Of a stretch of DNA of 64,000 bases, positions 21,434-32,951 are shown piece by piece. Made by a program: the position numbers and the translations under genes. How positions within the stretch are numbered: position 1 is the stretch's first letter; each line of letters opens with the position of its first letter. The notes below the pieces were generated by a model, which was not told where the DNA came from, made no database searches, and saw nothing but the letters and a program-made list of their open reading frames with translations. This stretch comes from Lophium mytilinum (Eukaryota > Ascomycota > Dothideomycetes > Mytilinidiales > Mytilinidiaceae): positions 312,708-376,707 of the forward strand of contig MU004195.1 in NCBI GenBank assembly GCA_010093605.1, read 5' to 3'.

Positions 21434-23114
21434 TTACTCCGAAGTACTGCTTGAGTTAGCACCAAGTATAGTTCTGGTCTTCTTGAACTCACCTAATGTA
21501 AATCGACTTTACGTTTGTGTAGTCTTGCAGAGCGAGCTTGCCCATCTCTTTCCCTACACCACTGCTCTTGTAACCTCCAAAAGGCGCGGTAGGGAAGAGA
21601 GCAACGCCTGCGTTTACACCAATGTGTCCAGCCTGTAACTGTTTCGTAACCCTCAAGATACGACGGGTGTCTTCCGTCCAAAGATAGGCTGGCAAAATCA
21701 GCGAACGGACTCAAGCTGGACTGCAGTACTTACCAGCTAACCCAAATTCGGAATCATTTGCCATGTCCACAGCCTCCTCCTCAGTTTTGAACGTCCTCAC
21801 TACAAGAACAGGTCCGAATATTTCTTGCTTGTAGACTGCTGCGTTCGAATCGGTGATCTTGAAGACAGTAGGTGTAACGTAGCTCCCTCCCTTCTCGTAC
21901 TTCTCCCCACCAGTAACCAGCGTCGCTTCCGCCTTACCCTTCTCAATGAAGTCGTTCACTTTCTCGTACTGCACTGGATCTATAACCGGCCCAAACGTCG
22001 TCGACGGGTCTTGCGGATCTTCTCCAACCGGGATAGCCTCAAAGCCCGCCTTTATCCCCGCAATAAGCTCATCCGCAATATCCTCATGTGCATACACGCG
22101 ACTCGACGCAACGCAGACCTGTCCAGCGTTCTGTGTAATACCCCGAACCAATTCCGGAATCGCCTTCTTGATGTTCGCGTCCGGAAACACGAGCGCCGGG
22201 CTCTTCCCTCCCAGTTCCAACGCACACCTCTTCATATTGCTGTTGTTCGCCGCATCCGCAATCTTCTTCCCAGTCGGTACACTCCCAGTGAAGCTGACCA
22301 TATCCACCTTCATATGGCTCGCCAGCATCGCGCCCGTGCTCCCATCGCCCGTGACCACGTTCACCACTCCCTCAGGTAATCCAGCAGCGGGCAGAAGACT
22401 CGCGGCAAACAGCGAACTCAGCGGGCTTTTCTCTGGCGGCTTCAATATAAATGTGTTACCTGTCGCTAAAGCCGGCGCAGCCTGCATGTATCAACTCAGC
22501 AAAAAGCATTCTAAAAAGAGTGAGACACAGACCTTCAACGCAAACACCATCAACGGCCCATTCCACGGCGTAATTCCCGCACAAACCCCCAACGCCTCCC
22601 GCCTTATAATTTTATAAAACCCATCCGCGTCGTCGCTTAACACATCGCCCGCAATCTTGTCGCTCCAACCCGCGAAGTACCTTATTATACTACTGATAAA
22701 CGGCACTTCGTACTTTAGTTGCGAGCGCACACGGCCCGAGCAGATAGACTCGTAGAACGCCGCTTCTTCGGCGTTGGCGTCGAGCAGGTCGGCCCATTTG
22801 GTGAGCACGGCGCCGCGCTGGCCGCCTGTAAATTTAGACCAGGGCCCGTGGAAGGCGGTGCGGGCGGAGGAGACGGCGGTGTCGACGTCGTGCTGGTTGC
22901 TGATGGCGTGGGCGGAGGAGACGAGGGAGTTGTCGTAGGGGTTGTAGAGGGAGGAGACGGCTTTGGAGGCGGGGGATACCCACTGGGCTTTATCAGGACT
23001 CTATTGCGAAAGAAAGAGGTGTAGGAAATGTTGAAATGACGTTTAAAGTACCTTGTTGTTTAGGAACACCTTCCCCTCTACCGACTTGAGAAATGCTCGC
23101 GATGCGAATGCCAT
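21434..23114 (-). CDS. NAD(P)+-dependent aldehyde dehydrogenase
   Basis: Oxidises aldehydes to carboxylic acids. Exons complement(23052..23114, 22533..23000, 21734..22481, 21493..21688, 21434..21446), 495 aa, the usual family length. Motifs: ITPWNGPL (catalytic Asn), VSFTGSVPTGKKI (cofactor loop), ALELGGKSP (general-base Glu), GQVCVASSRVYAH (nucleophile Cys), KQEIFGPVLVV and FGGYKSSGVGKEMGK. Junctions restore FALK|AAPALATGN and FGLA|AYLWTED. The last exon is very small (13 nt). Reading on without splicing stops at once after YIR, but GTGAGT, a CTAAC branch and CAG define an intron that gives the ending YISTSE. Substrate is not fixed by sequence. It could oxidise semialdehydes, for example from beta-alanine made by the pyrimidine pair at 2.8-6.1 kb, but that is speculation. 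Confidence 0.93.
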
Positions 23115-25251
23115 GGTGTTTGTATCTTTCCCAATTTTTCACCTATCGAACTATGGTGTTTCACAGTCACAACACACAGGCAAAATCAACATGTAAAATG
23201 AGAGTTTCAGCGGAAAACATGCGCGACGCGACGAGCTCCTAGCTTTAGTGTGAGTTCCAGAGCTAGAGCTTCCACCGTCCCCGGATTTTCGGAACGCGAG
23301 GGGATGTGGGGGACCAGACCCTTGTACTGCGCTCGTCAGCTAAGAACGGGACGCGGGACCTGCAGCTTGCGAGGTATTTTGGGCTTGCTCATGATTCCGG
23401 CTTTGTCGATTTGTCTTGCTCGTTCCCCACAGATAGTAAGGAAATTGTTACTCAGAGGCGATGTCACGTGCGAGATTGAGGTCTGGAATACAGATAATTG
23501 ATTAAGGGATGCTGCATCGTAGGCTCGTTCTATAGTAGTTGGCACTTTACAAGATGAACGCGGCAATGTTTGTGTGTATGGTCTTGATGTGTCGACGCTA
23601 TGCTTCGTTGGAAGGTGATATCCTACTTTGGTGGGCTGACCAATCAAGGTGCGGTGGATGACGCTTTAGGGAAATTCCAGCCACTCAGCGCTCGGAACGT
23701 CGAGGAATTTTGTAGAACCTTAATAGAACGTACGCTCACGAGTCCTTAACCTCTCAGTTAATAATTGGATGCTTGCAAGAAGGCTCTCGGGGTTTTTCAA
23801 ACTGAGTCCTTCAGATGGGGCCATGCGTCTTCAGAAGGTGTATGCGAGAATCATCGTTTGCCTCATGCAGGCTTGTGGAGTTGGAGTAACCTCGTGATGA
23901 TTCGATGGCTGTACTATCATGTTCTCGGTCTAGAACCCTAATGATTGTATCCTGTAGGTTTTGCTGAAAGGTAAGTAAAGCTGAGTAGATATTGATGTGT
24001 TTGAGATGGGAAAAATTCGTGCGGTCCGGAAGCACCATATTAGGAGCGCACGTGACCTCGAATTGAAGAAACCATGATGTCTATTTGTCTCTACTCGCAA
24101 TCAGTCCTGCATAAAAAAAAGATCAACTGACATAGACAAACGTCTGCATTATCGAGGCAGGTCCTCGAAATCCTCGGGCATAATCCATCTACGTGATATC
24201 TCCAGCCCCTGAGCTCCTACCACCTCACTTCCTGGCTCCACTCCTCACTCACCGCCAGCACCAATTCCACCACATTCCACGGCATACACACACTAGCCAC
24301 TAGCGCCTTGGCTTCAATCTCGCCCACCTATATAACCTCCCTCCCCCTCCGCACTTTTCTCTTCTTCATACTTACCTTGTTGGGGTGGCCGAGCTCATGA
24401 ATCCGGTCCACCTGGCAGACTGTCCTGCATTGCACACCGCGGCGACCTGGTTTGTCATGAATCTCCTTCGGGGGCTTCACCGGCGCAATTTTTGCTGGTC
24501 CGCTGTCTACCACACAGCTGTGTACTTTTCATTGATTTTCTCGCCTTGTGCGGGGGGTTGAAGAAGAGTTTTTCGCCATTGCGAATGAGGGAAGCGGTGG
24601 GGTTGGGGGTTATCATCAAGAGGAGATGAGAAGGTGTTGAGCTTCATTTGATGCTCTTGCTATGGCTCTTCGCTTTTATTTGGGAGTTGTTGTTGCGGCC
24701 AGAGGAATTTTCTCGGTCGGCGGTGTCTCCACGCTGCCAGCTCGCTCTCATCGACTTCACGATGCCACGGATCACGAACGCGCTCCTCCCTCCCCTCCTC
24801 CTCGGAGCTTTCGAGTCCTATTGGTAAACACAACATGTCGCCTACCTCACATCCATCATCGTCGACACTGCGAAATCGCTGTCCCGATCACAACTATCAC
24901 CATCATCACGTTAATGTGTTCCCAATCTCCGTCCTCCACCTCTGTCCCATTAACTTGTTCGTAATACTAGGCTCTAAGGTAACACAGGGAACACAGGGAA
25001 CGTGCATGGTAGGGTTCGCCGCTTCGATGGCTGGAGGTTTTTATGGTCCATCGCATTGCTGCATCTCGCACTGTTAGTCAAGGGCTACGCCATATGAATC
25101 GTGACCATGCAGATACAGTCCACACTCATAATAATGATCACAATCACGTTTCTCGATGATGTTCAGCAGGCAGGTAAAATAATGCTGCACACAGCCAGCA
25201 AGCCTTATCCGGTAAGCTTCTTCACCCTCTCATCCTCCTCCACCAACCCAC
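23115..25251. other. long intergenic region with one weak gene candidate
   Basis: About 2.1 kb. Apart from the candidate at 24217-24515 I find no gene. The plus-strand frames near 24662-25077 are His/Ser/Pro-rich low-complexity readings. Confidence 0.4.
24217..24515 (-). CDS. possible small two-exon gene, 5' end unresolved
   Basis: Two segments on the minus strand join cleanly: 24376..about 24515 (reading DSGPAKIAPVKPPKEI, then VDRIHELGHPNK) and 24217..24327 (VGEIEAKALVASVCMPWNVV to WSQEVRW and stop). Donor GTAAGT, acceptor TATAG, 48-nt intron, frame kept. The second segment is amphipathic and ends in a clean stop, more protein-like than its surroundings. However, the intron lacks an obvious branch point and I find no start exon. 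An ATG upstream in the same frame (MAKNSSSTPRTRR) is followed by a stop before this exon. No family recognised. It may be a real small gene, a remnant or chance. Confidence 0.33.
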
Positions 25252-28200
25252 CTAACTCCCATACAAATGCTCCGACCAATCCCCCGTCGGATTATTCCCA
25301 TTCACACACGGCCCAAACTCGACCTCACTGTCCGAATACCCGTTGTCCACACTCCCATCCCCCACATTCATCGGCTCCAGCTCAAACCCGCCAAAATGGC
25401 ACTGCTTCTTCTCCGGACTAAACGCCAACGCCGTAAACAGCGTATCCCTCCTCTCTTGATTCACCGTCCAGCAATACACCTCATCATACTGCTTCTGCAT
25501 ATAAAACAGCAAGCAATCATCCATCGAATAGCACGTATCGCAGCACTGCCCTTTCGTGAACCCCAGCCCGTGGTTGTTCAGGCTATACCGTTCGGGGTCC
25601 CCGTAGTACAGCGCGTCGGAATCCCCGCGCAGGTCTCGCACATCGCCCATCGTGTTGCCGTAGCCGTATTTCGAGTAGTACATCACGCGGCCCATCTTTA
25701 GGAATACTTTGTCGGCTGGGCACTTGTTCGTGATGGCGACGGATTTGGGCGTGTAGCATGCGCCGTCCTTGCAGATGCCTGAGCTGCACACGTTGCCGCA
25801 GGACCCGCAGTTCTTCGGGTGCGACTTCACGTCCACGCACTTGTTGTCGCACGTGTCCTGGTTGCACACGCACTTCGACGACTTGCAGTGGGTTTTGTCC
25901 GGGCACTGGTTGCCGCAGCCGCCGCAGTTGAACGAGTCGTCCGCGGGGAGCGAGTTGTCGTAGCGGTGCGGGCAGAAGCAGCCGCAGCGTTCCTTGTTGG
26001 CGCTGCTGTAGGCGCTGTTGCCCCATGTCTCGACGAACCATTCGTAGAAGTTGGCGATGCGCGGGCAGGCGTACTGGTCGAGGGGCTGCCACCAAGGGAT
26101 CTTGTCGCAGACGCTGTGCATGCAGGAGCCGAAGTTGTGGTCGCAGTTTTCTTTGCGGCCGTTTTCGCAGTTGTCTGGAGGAGGGGGCGGTTAGCAGGGG
26201 GGTTCAATCTGATGATATGGGAAATGCAGGGGGGCTTGCCGTAGCAGAGATCGTGGGCGTCGCAACAAGGGGTGAACTTGTAGTCAGGGACGAGGTAGCC
26301 GCCAATACCAGCGGAGCCGCAGCCGTTGGCTTGGGCGTCGCGCCCGCCTTGTGCTTTTGTGAGGGTCTTCGCGACGAGTTCAGGGGGGTTGTTGGGGCAG
26401 CGTGGGGATTGGCCCTCGTTGTAGTCGCTGCGCTTGGTGTTCATCTTGTTCCTGCTCCGTCTGGCCTTTGCGTCGTTGGTGACTGTCGTCCTGATCTGCT
26501 TTGGATTGACCTCGATAGAGGCAGCTCGAGGAAGAAGAATGATCTTGCTATGCCCGGTGCCGACAGTCGCCTTGGTGAAGTCACCGTCCAGTGCCCATAC
26601 ATAGTGGGTGGATGGGGTGCCCATTGCCATACGACCATCGCATTCGATGGTGAAAACCGTAGTTTCGTACCCATCTACATTGTCGCCATTCGTGCTCGCG
26701 TCGAGGAGGACCACGGAGCCGTCGTCCTTACGTGCGGCGTACTTGTTACCGTCAGGCCCTTCATAGACTAGATCCTGGAATCCAGCGGGCGCATTATCCG
26801 GAGTCTCGAAGTGATAAAATGGATAAACGGTCATATTCGTGGGTGGAGTGGCTGGAAGACCAAGTTTGCCTGCATTATCCGTGATTGGGTAACCGCGGGT
26901 GTCAAGTACTTCCTGCTTGGTATTGGATATGAGATTCTCTTACGGTGTTGAGGTACTTACAAACTGCATTGAGCTATCCGTTGGATCGGCAAAGCAGATC
27001 TGCGTAGGAGCCGGGGCAACTTGCTCGATATCAATCATGGTGTCGAAAGTAGGAAGAGGCACCTCATAGTAGGTGTACGTGGCAAGGAAAGCCTCTTCAT
27101 CAAAGTCAGTAGTGGTCGGCGAGGCAGTCTCCGAAGCTCCAGCATCGGAGCTGGAGTCGGTGGTAGAAGCAGCATCCGACGCCGAAGCACTGCTCTCAAC
27201 TGGCGTTGGAGGGCATTCGTCCGCGTCGACTTCCTTGGCTCCGAAGACCCAGTCGTTGGCGACCTCCTCGGTAACTGAAGTCTTGAGATAGCAGAATGCG
27301 GGTCCGCCATTGGTTCCGGGAACCCAAGAAACAGCCATGCAGGCGGGAATGTCGTAACATGCGGCAATACAGTCGTCGAGACTATCAAGCTCCTGTGGGC
27401 TGTCGCGGTCATCGGCCCCGTAATACGTGACACCGCAAGCGATGAGCCAGTTGCTTCCTCCGGTTGTGACGCATGAGCCGTCGGGCTTGGGGCATGCCGG
27501 TGGCGTGGCTGTGGGAGTAGCGGCACTCGATGAGGGGGAGGCAGATTCGGAGGTGGTGCTGGGGGAATCCGGGCTGCTGCTGCTCGTCGTCCCGACGTCG
27601 AGAGTGACCGTCGTGGCGACAGAGAAAGAAACACTGACTGAAGTGCTATCACTGCTTGGACTCGAAACGGAGGACGAGGAGCTGCTAGCTACTGAAGAGG
27701 ATGAAGAGCTCCCGGCTGCTGAAGAGGATGAAGAGCTTCTGAGGGAAGAAGATGACGAGACGCTGAAAGTCGTGTAATGAACGGTTGGGTAAGACGACGA
27801 CGAGGTCTTTGTCGAGACCGATGGCAAAGAACCGGAGTAGGTGGCCCGGCGACTCGACGAGGACGATTTTAGCGAAGAGGGAGATTTGCTAGGCGTAGAG
27901 TATGCCTTCACGGAGGCCGAGGAGGAAGATGACTTCTTAGGTGTAGAATAGGCCTTGACAGAAGAAGAAGACGACTTTTTAGGCGTTGAGTAAGCCTTTA
28001 CGGAGGAAGAATGTGGCGTCGATTTGGTTGAGGACTTTGTTGACGAGGATGTCTTCTTCGTAGAGGATGTGCTGAATGCGCATTTCCCAAAATCAGACTG
28101 GCAACCCTTCCCACAGCACGTGGTCGACTTGCCACTGTGCAACGGTCAGCTTCTCTCCTAGACAGTTCCTGTATCATGCTTCAACCTACCAGTAACCATC

Positions 28201-28536
28201 CTTGTTACAGCAGTCCCCAAACTTGCTTCCTAGACAACTCTTCCCATTCTTTCCACACTTCCCATCCGTGGAAATCTCACTTTTGCAGGTCCCAAACTTT
28301 GTTTGACATCCAGTTCCGCAGCAAGAGACGCTCTTCCCACACCAGCCATCCTTATTACAGCAGTTACCAAAAGCAGATCCGTCACACGTCTGTCCAGTAT
28401 ACCCACCACACCGCCCGTCTTTCGAAACCTTCAGCGAGGTAGAGCGCTCATGAAGATGTCCATTCCCGTCGACATGAGCAAAGACAGCAGGGAAGGCACA
28501 GCAGAGAGCCGCCACCAGCGAAAGTTGGATACGCAT
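25252..28536 (-). CDS. large secreted CBM18 - apple/PAN - phospholipase A2-like multidomain protein
   Basis: Exons complement(28190..28536, 26961..28134, 26240..26912, 25252..26174), 1038 aa. Order: signal peptide MRIQLSLVAALCCAFPAVFA; two chitin-binding CBM18 (hevein-like) modules, with cores CCNKDGWCGKSVSCCGTGC and CCNKDGYCGKSTTCCGKGC, the second rebuilt across intron 1; a long Ser linker with three copies of a VKAYSTPKKS-like unit; a PAN/apple-like domain (CGVTYYGADDRDSPQEL, CIAACYDIPACMAVSW); and an uncharacterised beta-rich segment. Then comes a phospholipase A2-like core GYLVPDYKFTPCCDAHDLCY|DNC with the PLA2 His-Asp pair, followed by Cys-rich EGF-like stretches and a second apple-like segment (CCDTCYSMDDCLLFYMQKQ). 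Intron 3 uses a GC-AG pair (GCAAGC donor); this alone yields CY-DNC. Probably an extracellular chitin-anchored lipolytic or lectin protein. PLA2 activity is inferred. Confidence 0.83.
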
Positions 28537-29651
28537 GATGGAGTCAAACTCAACAAAGAAGCCCTATAGCGATTGGCGGGCAAACTAAAAGAAACGAGGC
28601 GCGACGAAGAGATCCACCACGCGTGCCGGCCCTTAATCTATATATTCTCTAGAGGCGCATATTAGCTCATGCCAGCACAGTCAAGTGTTGACTCTGCACG
28701 GCGTGATTTTGCAAGCCACAGCTCTGTGCCGGACCTGCGCGACACTATTTGAACGGGTGTGGCGCCTTGACATCCATATGCAAGCAAGGCCATGGCCCGA
28801 AAGCAGAATTGGCCATGTGCTTTCAACGCGGGGGGTGGAAAGGGAGTCTTGGCGATGTGAAGTCGCGCCGTGTGGACGGAAAGAGATGTCTTGGAAGTCT
28901 TGGCAGGCACGTCCAAAGGCGTCCAGATGCCCTCCCGAGGTCGCTTGCGGGTTAGTCAGGGGTCCAGCGGAGTGTGGCCGGTGGGGTGTTGCGGCTGATG
29001 GCGTCCAGGCGCGGCGGTTGTCTGGGCAGCTTTACTCGAGTTGGTTAGGGGTTGTGGTATGATTTGGTGGCTGAGCTGGATCGAGTCAGTGCTCTTTCTT
29101 TTATTCATACCTCGCGTGCCCCTGCGCGCAATCCAGATTTCAGGTGCCATGCGTCGTGAATGCAGATCGTGAATGTCTGGAATGTGTCCCTAGGTTCTGG
29201 AGTATCGGATCGTCGGCGGCTAGGCTTTGCGTACGGTATCAATTAGTGTTAGCTGTTTCTCGTTGTAGGGCTTGGAGAATCGGATTCGGAGGACTGCTAG
29301 AACTAATTAAGACCCGGACCCGGATGTGCTAGCCACGTAGCTCCCAAGAATTCCCCTTTCAGTAGTCGGGTCCTTAGTTTTTTCTTCGCGTAATCTTGCA
29401 TGTCTAGGGAGTAGTTTGAATTCCAACGGGCTTTTTGAAGCTGAATGTACACCTTGGCATCTACTAGAGGTTAGGTAGATGCGTTCGTACATATATCAGT
29501 CGAGTCTTAGCTGCTTTCATTAGGAAAGAGATTTTAAGTTTTCAAGAGGAGCCCTTCAACCAGATTGATGGTATAGATATATACTTGCGATCAGGAGCAA
29601 CAAAGGCCGAAAATCAGGGATATCATTGCCAATGCCGCTCTTCGACAGGAT
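28537..29651. other. intergenic
   Basis: About 1.1 kb: promoter of the CBM18-PLA2 gene and 3' flank of the amidase gene. TATATATTC (28640s) may be its TATA element. Open frames here are not supported. Confidence 0.45.
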
Positions 29652-31545
29652 CTAGTCAGAAGACAGCTTCAATATCTCACCAACCGTCTCAATAATCTGC
29701 AGCAATTCTTCGTCCTTCATGGGCTTTCCCACGAGCTGGATAGAGCAAGGAGCGCCGTCGATGGCTTCCGGTGTATCTGCAACGAGCATTAGTCTGGGAT
29801 TTTGATCGGATCTGAGAATGCTACTTACATGGCGGGGTGTACGTGACGTTTGTCCGAACAAAGTCCTTATCCAGCTCCGTGTCCGCCTTCAGATACGGCA
29901 GCGAAGCGGCGGGATACTGTTTCTTATCAGCTTACAATTCTCTCATTACCGTCCATCCCCCCCATTTCAACTCACGTCCAGCAAGTTCGGCAAAACCGTA
30001 TAGACTGGCACTCCAAAAGTATCATGAGGTACGGCCGTAGCCTGATACCCAGGCATCAGAATTGCGTCCAGTTTCTTCTCAACTACGATGTCGTGGAACG
30101 CCTTACGGATCTTCGCTCGCTCCACGTTCATGTCGAATAGGTTGTCCAATGATGGCTCCCATCCGTCGTTTTGAGGGAATCTGACCGTTGGTATTGACGG
30201 CACCCAAGGCTCGCCAGACGCTTGGATATACTTCACAGCGGTCTTCTGCGGATCGAGGAGGAAGAACTTCCATGCCAACGCCGCGGCGTCGTAGATGGAG
30301 GGTATGTCTGTCGCAGAGATGCTTACGATAGTATGACTTGCCTCTTTGATGGCGGTGGTGGCTGACTGCATCGTGCGCTGGAGGGGCGGGTGTAGTGGGA
30401 AGCTAGGATCCTCCATTATGAGGCCTAGCCGAATTGGGCGGGATAGTGGAGTAAGAGTACGCCAGGGGACGGCGATGACATTCTCGTCGAGCTCCCAGGG
30501 ATCGTTATCAATCACCGTCTTCAGGAAAAGCTGCATATCACGGATTGAGTGCGCCTCCGGGCCGATGACTGGGTATATGGTCGATGGGCTTCCCAACCGG
30601 CCTGGAGGTGTGTTTCTGGCGAAGGGAATCCGTTGCGCAGTGGGTTTGAAACCGAAGATGCCGTTACAGATAGCTGGTAGACGAATGGATCCTGCGATGT
30701 CGGTGCCGCAGCCTAAGACGGATCCACGAAACTTGAGTAGAGCGCCTTCGCCGCCGGTGCTGCCTCCAGCGGTGAGGGAAAGATTGGTAGGGTTCAGAGT
30801 CCGTCCGAAAACGTTGTTGTCGGAGTCGGCCGTCATCATGGTTTGAGGAATATTGGTCTTGCAATACATAACAGCACCTTCGCCGAGGAGAATATCCACT
30901 AGAACCGCATTCTGCGTAACAGGTGGGTTGTTGATGAACGATACATAGCATACGGTGCTTTGAACGCCTTTAACATTGAAGGAGTCCTGCCATGGCGTTA
31001 AAGGATCGTAATGAAGGAGATAGAGCTTATTGACAGGGACTCCTGTTCAGAAAGACACTCGATGCGGAAAACCACCGAAGACTAATGATGTCGAGACTTC
31101 TTCTATACTTTGTAGGGAAAATGCTCACCTTCAAACTAATAGGCAAGCCATGAAACTTCCCCATCGGCCTTCCCTTCGTCTTCAAAAACTCATCACAATC
31201 CTTCGCCCTCACGAGGGCCTCATCGAACATGATCTCAGTGCAGCAATTAATGACTTGTTGTGCGATCGCCGCGCGTTTACAAAACGCCGTCGTCACCTCA
31301 TAGCTCGTCGCCTTCCCCGCAACCATCAACTCCACCAACGCAGTCGCATCGTAATTGTCCGTCAACTCCAGTTCTCGGTCCGTCAAGAGGCCTGACTTCC
31401 GCGGCACATCTAGGACGCTGATGCGGGAGGTTGGAGTGAACTGGGACGTGAAGGAGGAGGGGAGACGCCATTCAGCGGGGATTTTGGCGGCAACGGATTC
31501 GCGCTTCGAGGCGGCGAGGGCGCGCCAGTCTGGTGTGCTGCCCAT
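29652..31545 (-). CDS. amidase-signature (AS) family amidase, acetamidase-like
   Basis: Hydrolyses amides to acid and ammonia through a Ser-cisSer-Lys triad. Exons complement(31129..31545, 29976..30986, 29829..29916, 29652..29776), 546 aa, normal for fungal acetamidase/GatA-like enzymes. Triad region: DSFNVKG (Lys), TAGGSTGGEGALL (cis-Ser region) and GTDIAGSIRLPA (nucleophile Ser). Junctions give SLK|DSFNVKG, NLLD|YPAASLPYL and TPP|YTPEAIDGAP, with GTGAGC, GTGAGT and GTAAGT donors. The first intron is long (142 nt) and could hide a small exon. No signal peptide; probably cytosolic. With the hydantoinase pair at 2.8-6.1 kb it adds to amide- and nitrogen-scavenging capacity in the window, but distance argues against a single cluster. 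Confidence 0.9.
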
Positions 31546-32951
31546 GACTGAGATGGAGATTCTCGTGGAGAGGGGTTAGATGGGTTTGCCTGAGGTTCAC
31601 ATCGAGAATTGACGCAGATATACTGTTGTTATTGAGGCAGGTATGGGGACCCGATGTCACCCCCGCAGCCCCGCGTCGCAGCTTCTAAACCCGTACAACC
31701 ATGCATACGGCAATTCTTTATCTATTTATGGATCTCAGTTAGGAAAAAGGTGCTCGTCCCTTGATCAGCGTAAATCAGGAACATATGTCAAGTTTTCAAG
31801 TCATGTTCAAAACTATCCTTCAATTTCGGTCACTCAGCAATTCATATCCACACGATGATGGAACAATCATCAACTAGCTTGCTTGAGAGCTAGCAATTTT
31901 GACAACCGAACATCCTCAATAAACTCCCGCGGCGGCATTTCCTCCCGCTGGGATCGTATCTCGCAACCCTCACCCTTCGGGTTGCACATACACTGGCATA
32001 AATCCCGTTTGTATAACACCACACTCCTGGCCGGCCGCTCTAGCCTCCCAATCCTGATGCAAGCGCTTGAAACGACGCCTTAGCTCCGGCTATGTGCGAT
32101 GACGGGGGCGTTATGGCCGTCAGCGAACCTGGACTCGCAGGCTTCGTGAACGGCGGCGATGTCGGGTGTTTAGAGAGGGTTGATAGCGGAAGCTGGACCG
32201 TGAAAGGTGGGAGGCTGGTACGTAAAGAAGCAACACGGGTTTATGTGTGTGCCACGCGCCTGAGACGAGGGTGAGGATGACTCTGGGCATGGAGCGCTGC
32301 GACAGGGGCGTAGGGACTTAGAAGGACTTACATTTAAGCACAAAGAGCTTTGTAAGCAATAAGAGGATCTGTATGACACTTAGTCGAAGCCTTTCGAAAT
32401 ACTTGAGAGTGCCACAAAGACCTCGTACCGCCTCCAAAGGGCAAAAGGCAGCGATTCTAAGGGCAAAAGGAAACGATCCGGATCTTGACGTAATCCAAAT
32501 CATCAGGAGCAAGGCGGCCAACTCGTTCTTTGCAGACACCAGTGGAATATGGCTCCGCATATATACTGATATGTTATGCTGGCTTGATGTCAATAGGTGG
32601 ATAGCAGCGTGGGATGTCGAGAAAGAGATCTAAGGCCACTCACTCTTTGGAATCCATGCCATCTAGCACTGTTCATTTAGCCCTGACGCGGCAGATTTGT
32701 TCCAGATAAGATGTGATCTCCGTAGTGCTGATATTAACAAATAGAGCTTTGCATGGTAAGTGAAGCCTGAATTGCAGGCTACCGTCTTTTATTTCCCTTG
32801 CATACCCTTCTATCGCTCGTGAATCATACCCTCATAACTATAATAACACATGATCGAAACACGCCAGAAACGTAGTCCAGCTACACATAATCGTATCGTA
32901 TCGGCCCATATCGTACGCAGATCGTCCTCTGACCAGTAATCGAAGGAAATA
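31546..32951. other. intergenic
   Basis: About 1.4 kb without a supported gene. Overlapping frames at 32318-32633 on opposite strands cannot be told apart and show no motif. 32660-32900 is AT-rich. No RNA gene recognised. Confidence 0.45.

Noticed and set aside
24541-24600. Minus-strand MAKNSSSTPRTRR as the start of the small candidate gene
   Set aside because: A stop codon lies between it and the candidate exon and no intron of workable size joins them.
24662-25077. Plus-strand frames rich in His, Ser and Pro
   Set aside because: Low-complexity reading of CAT/CCA-rich DNA; no splice or family support.
26025-26771. 248-codon plus-strand frame opposite the CBM18-PLA2 gene
   Set aside because: Shadow of the GC-rich coding strand; the minus-strand reading has clear cysteine domains.
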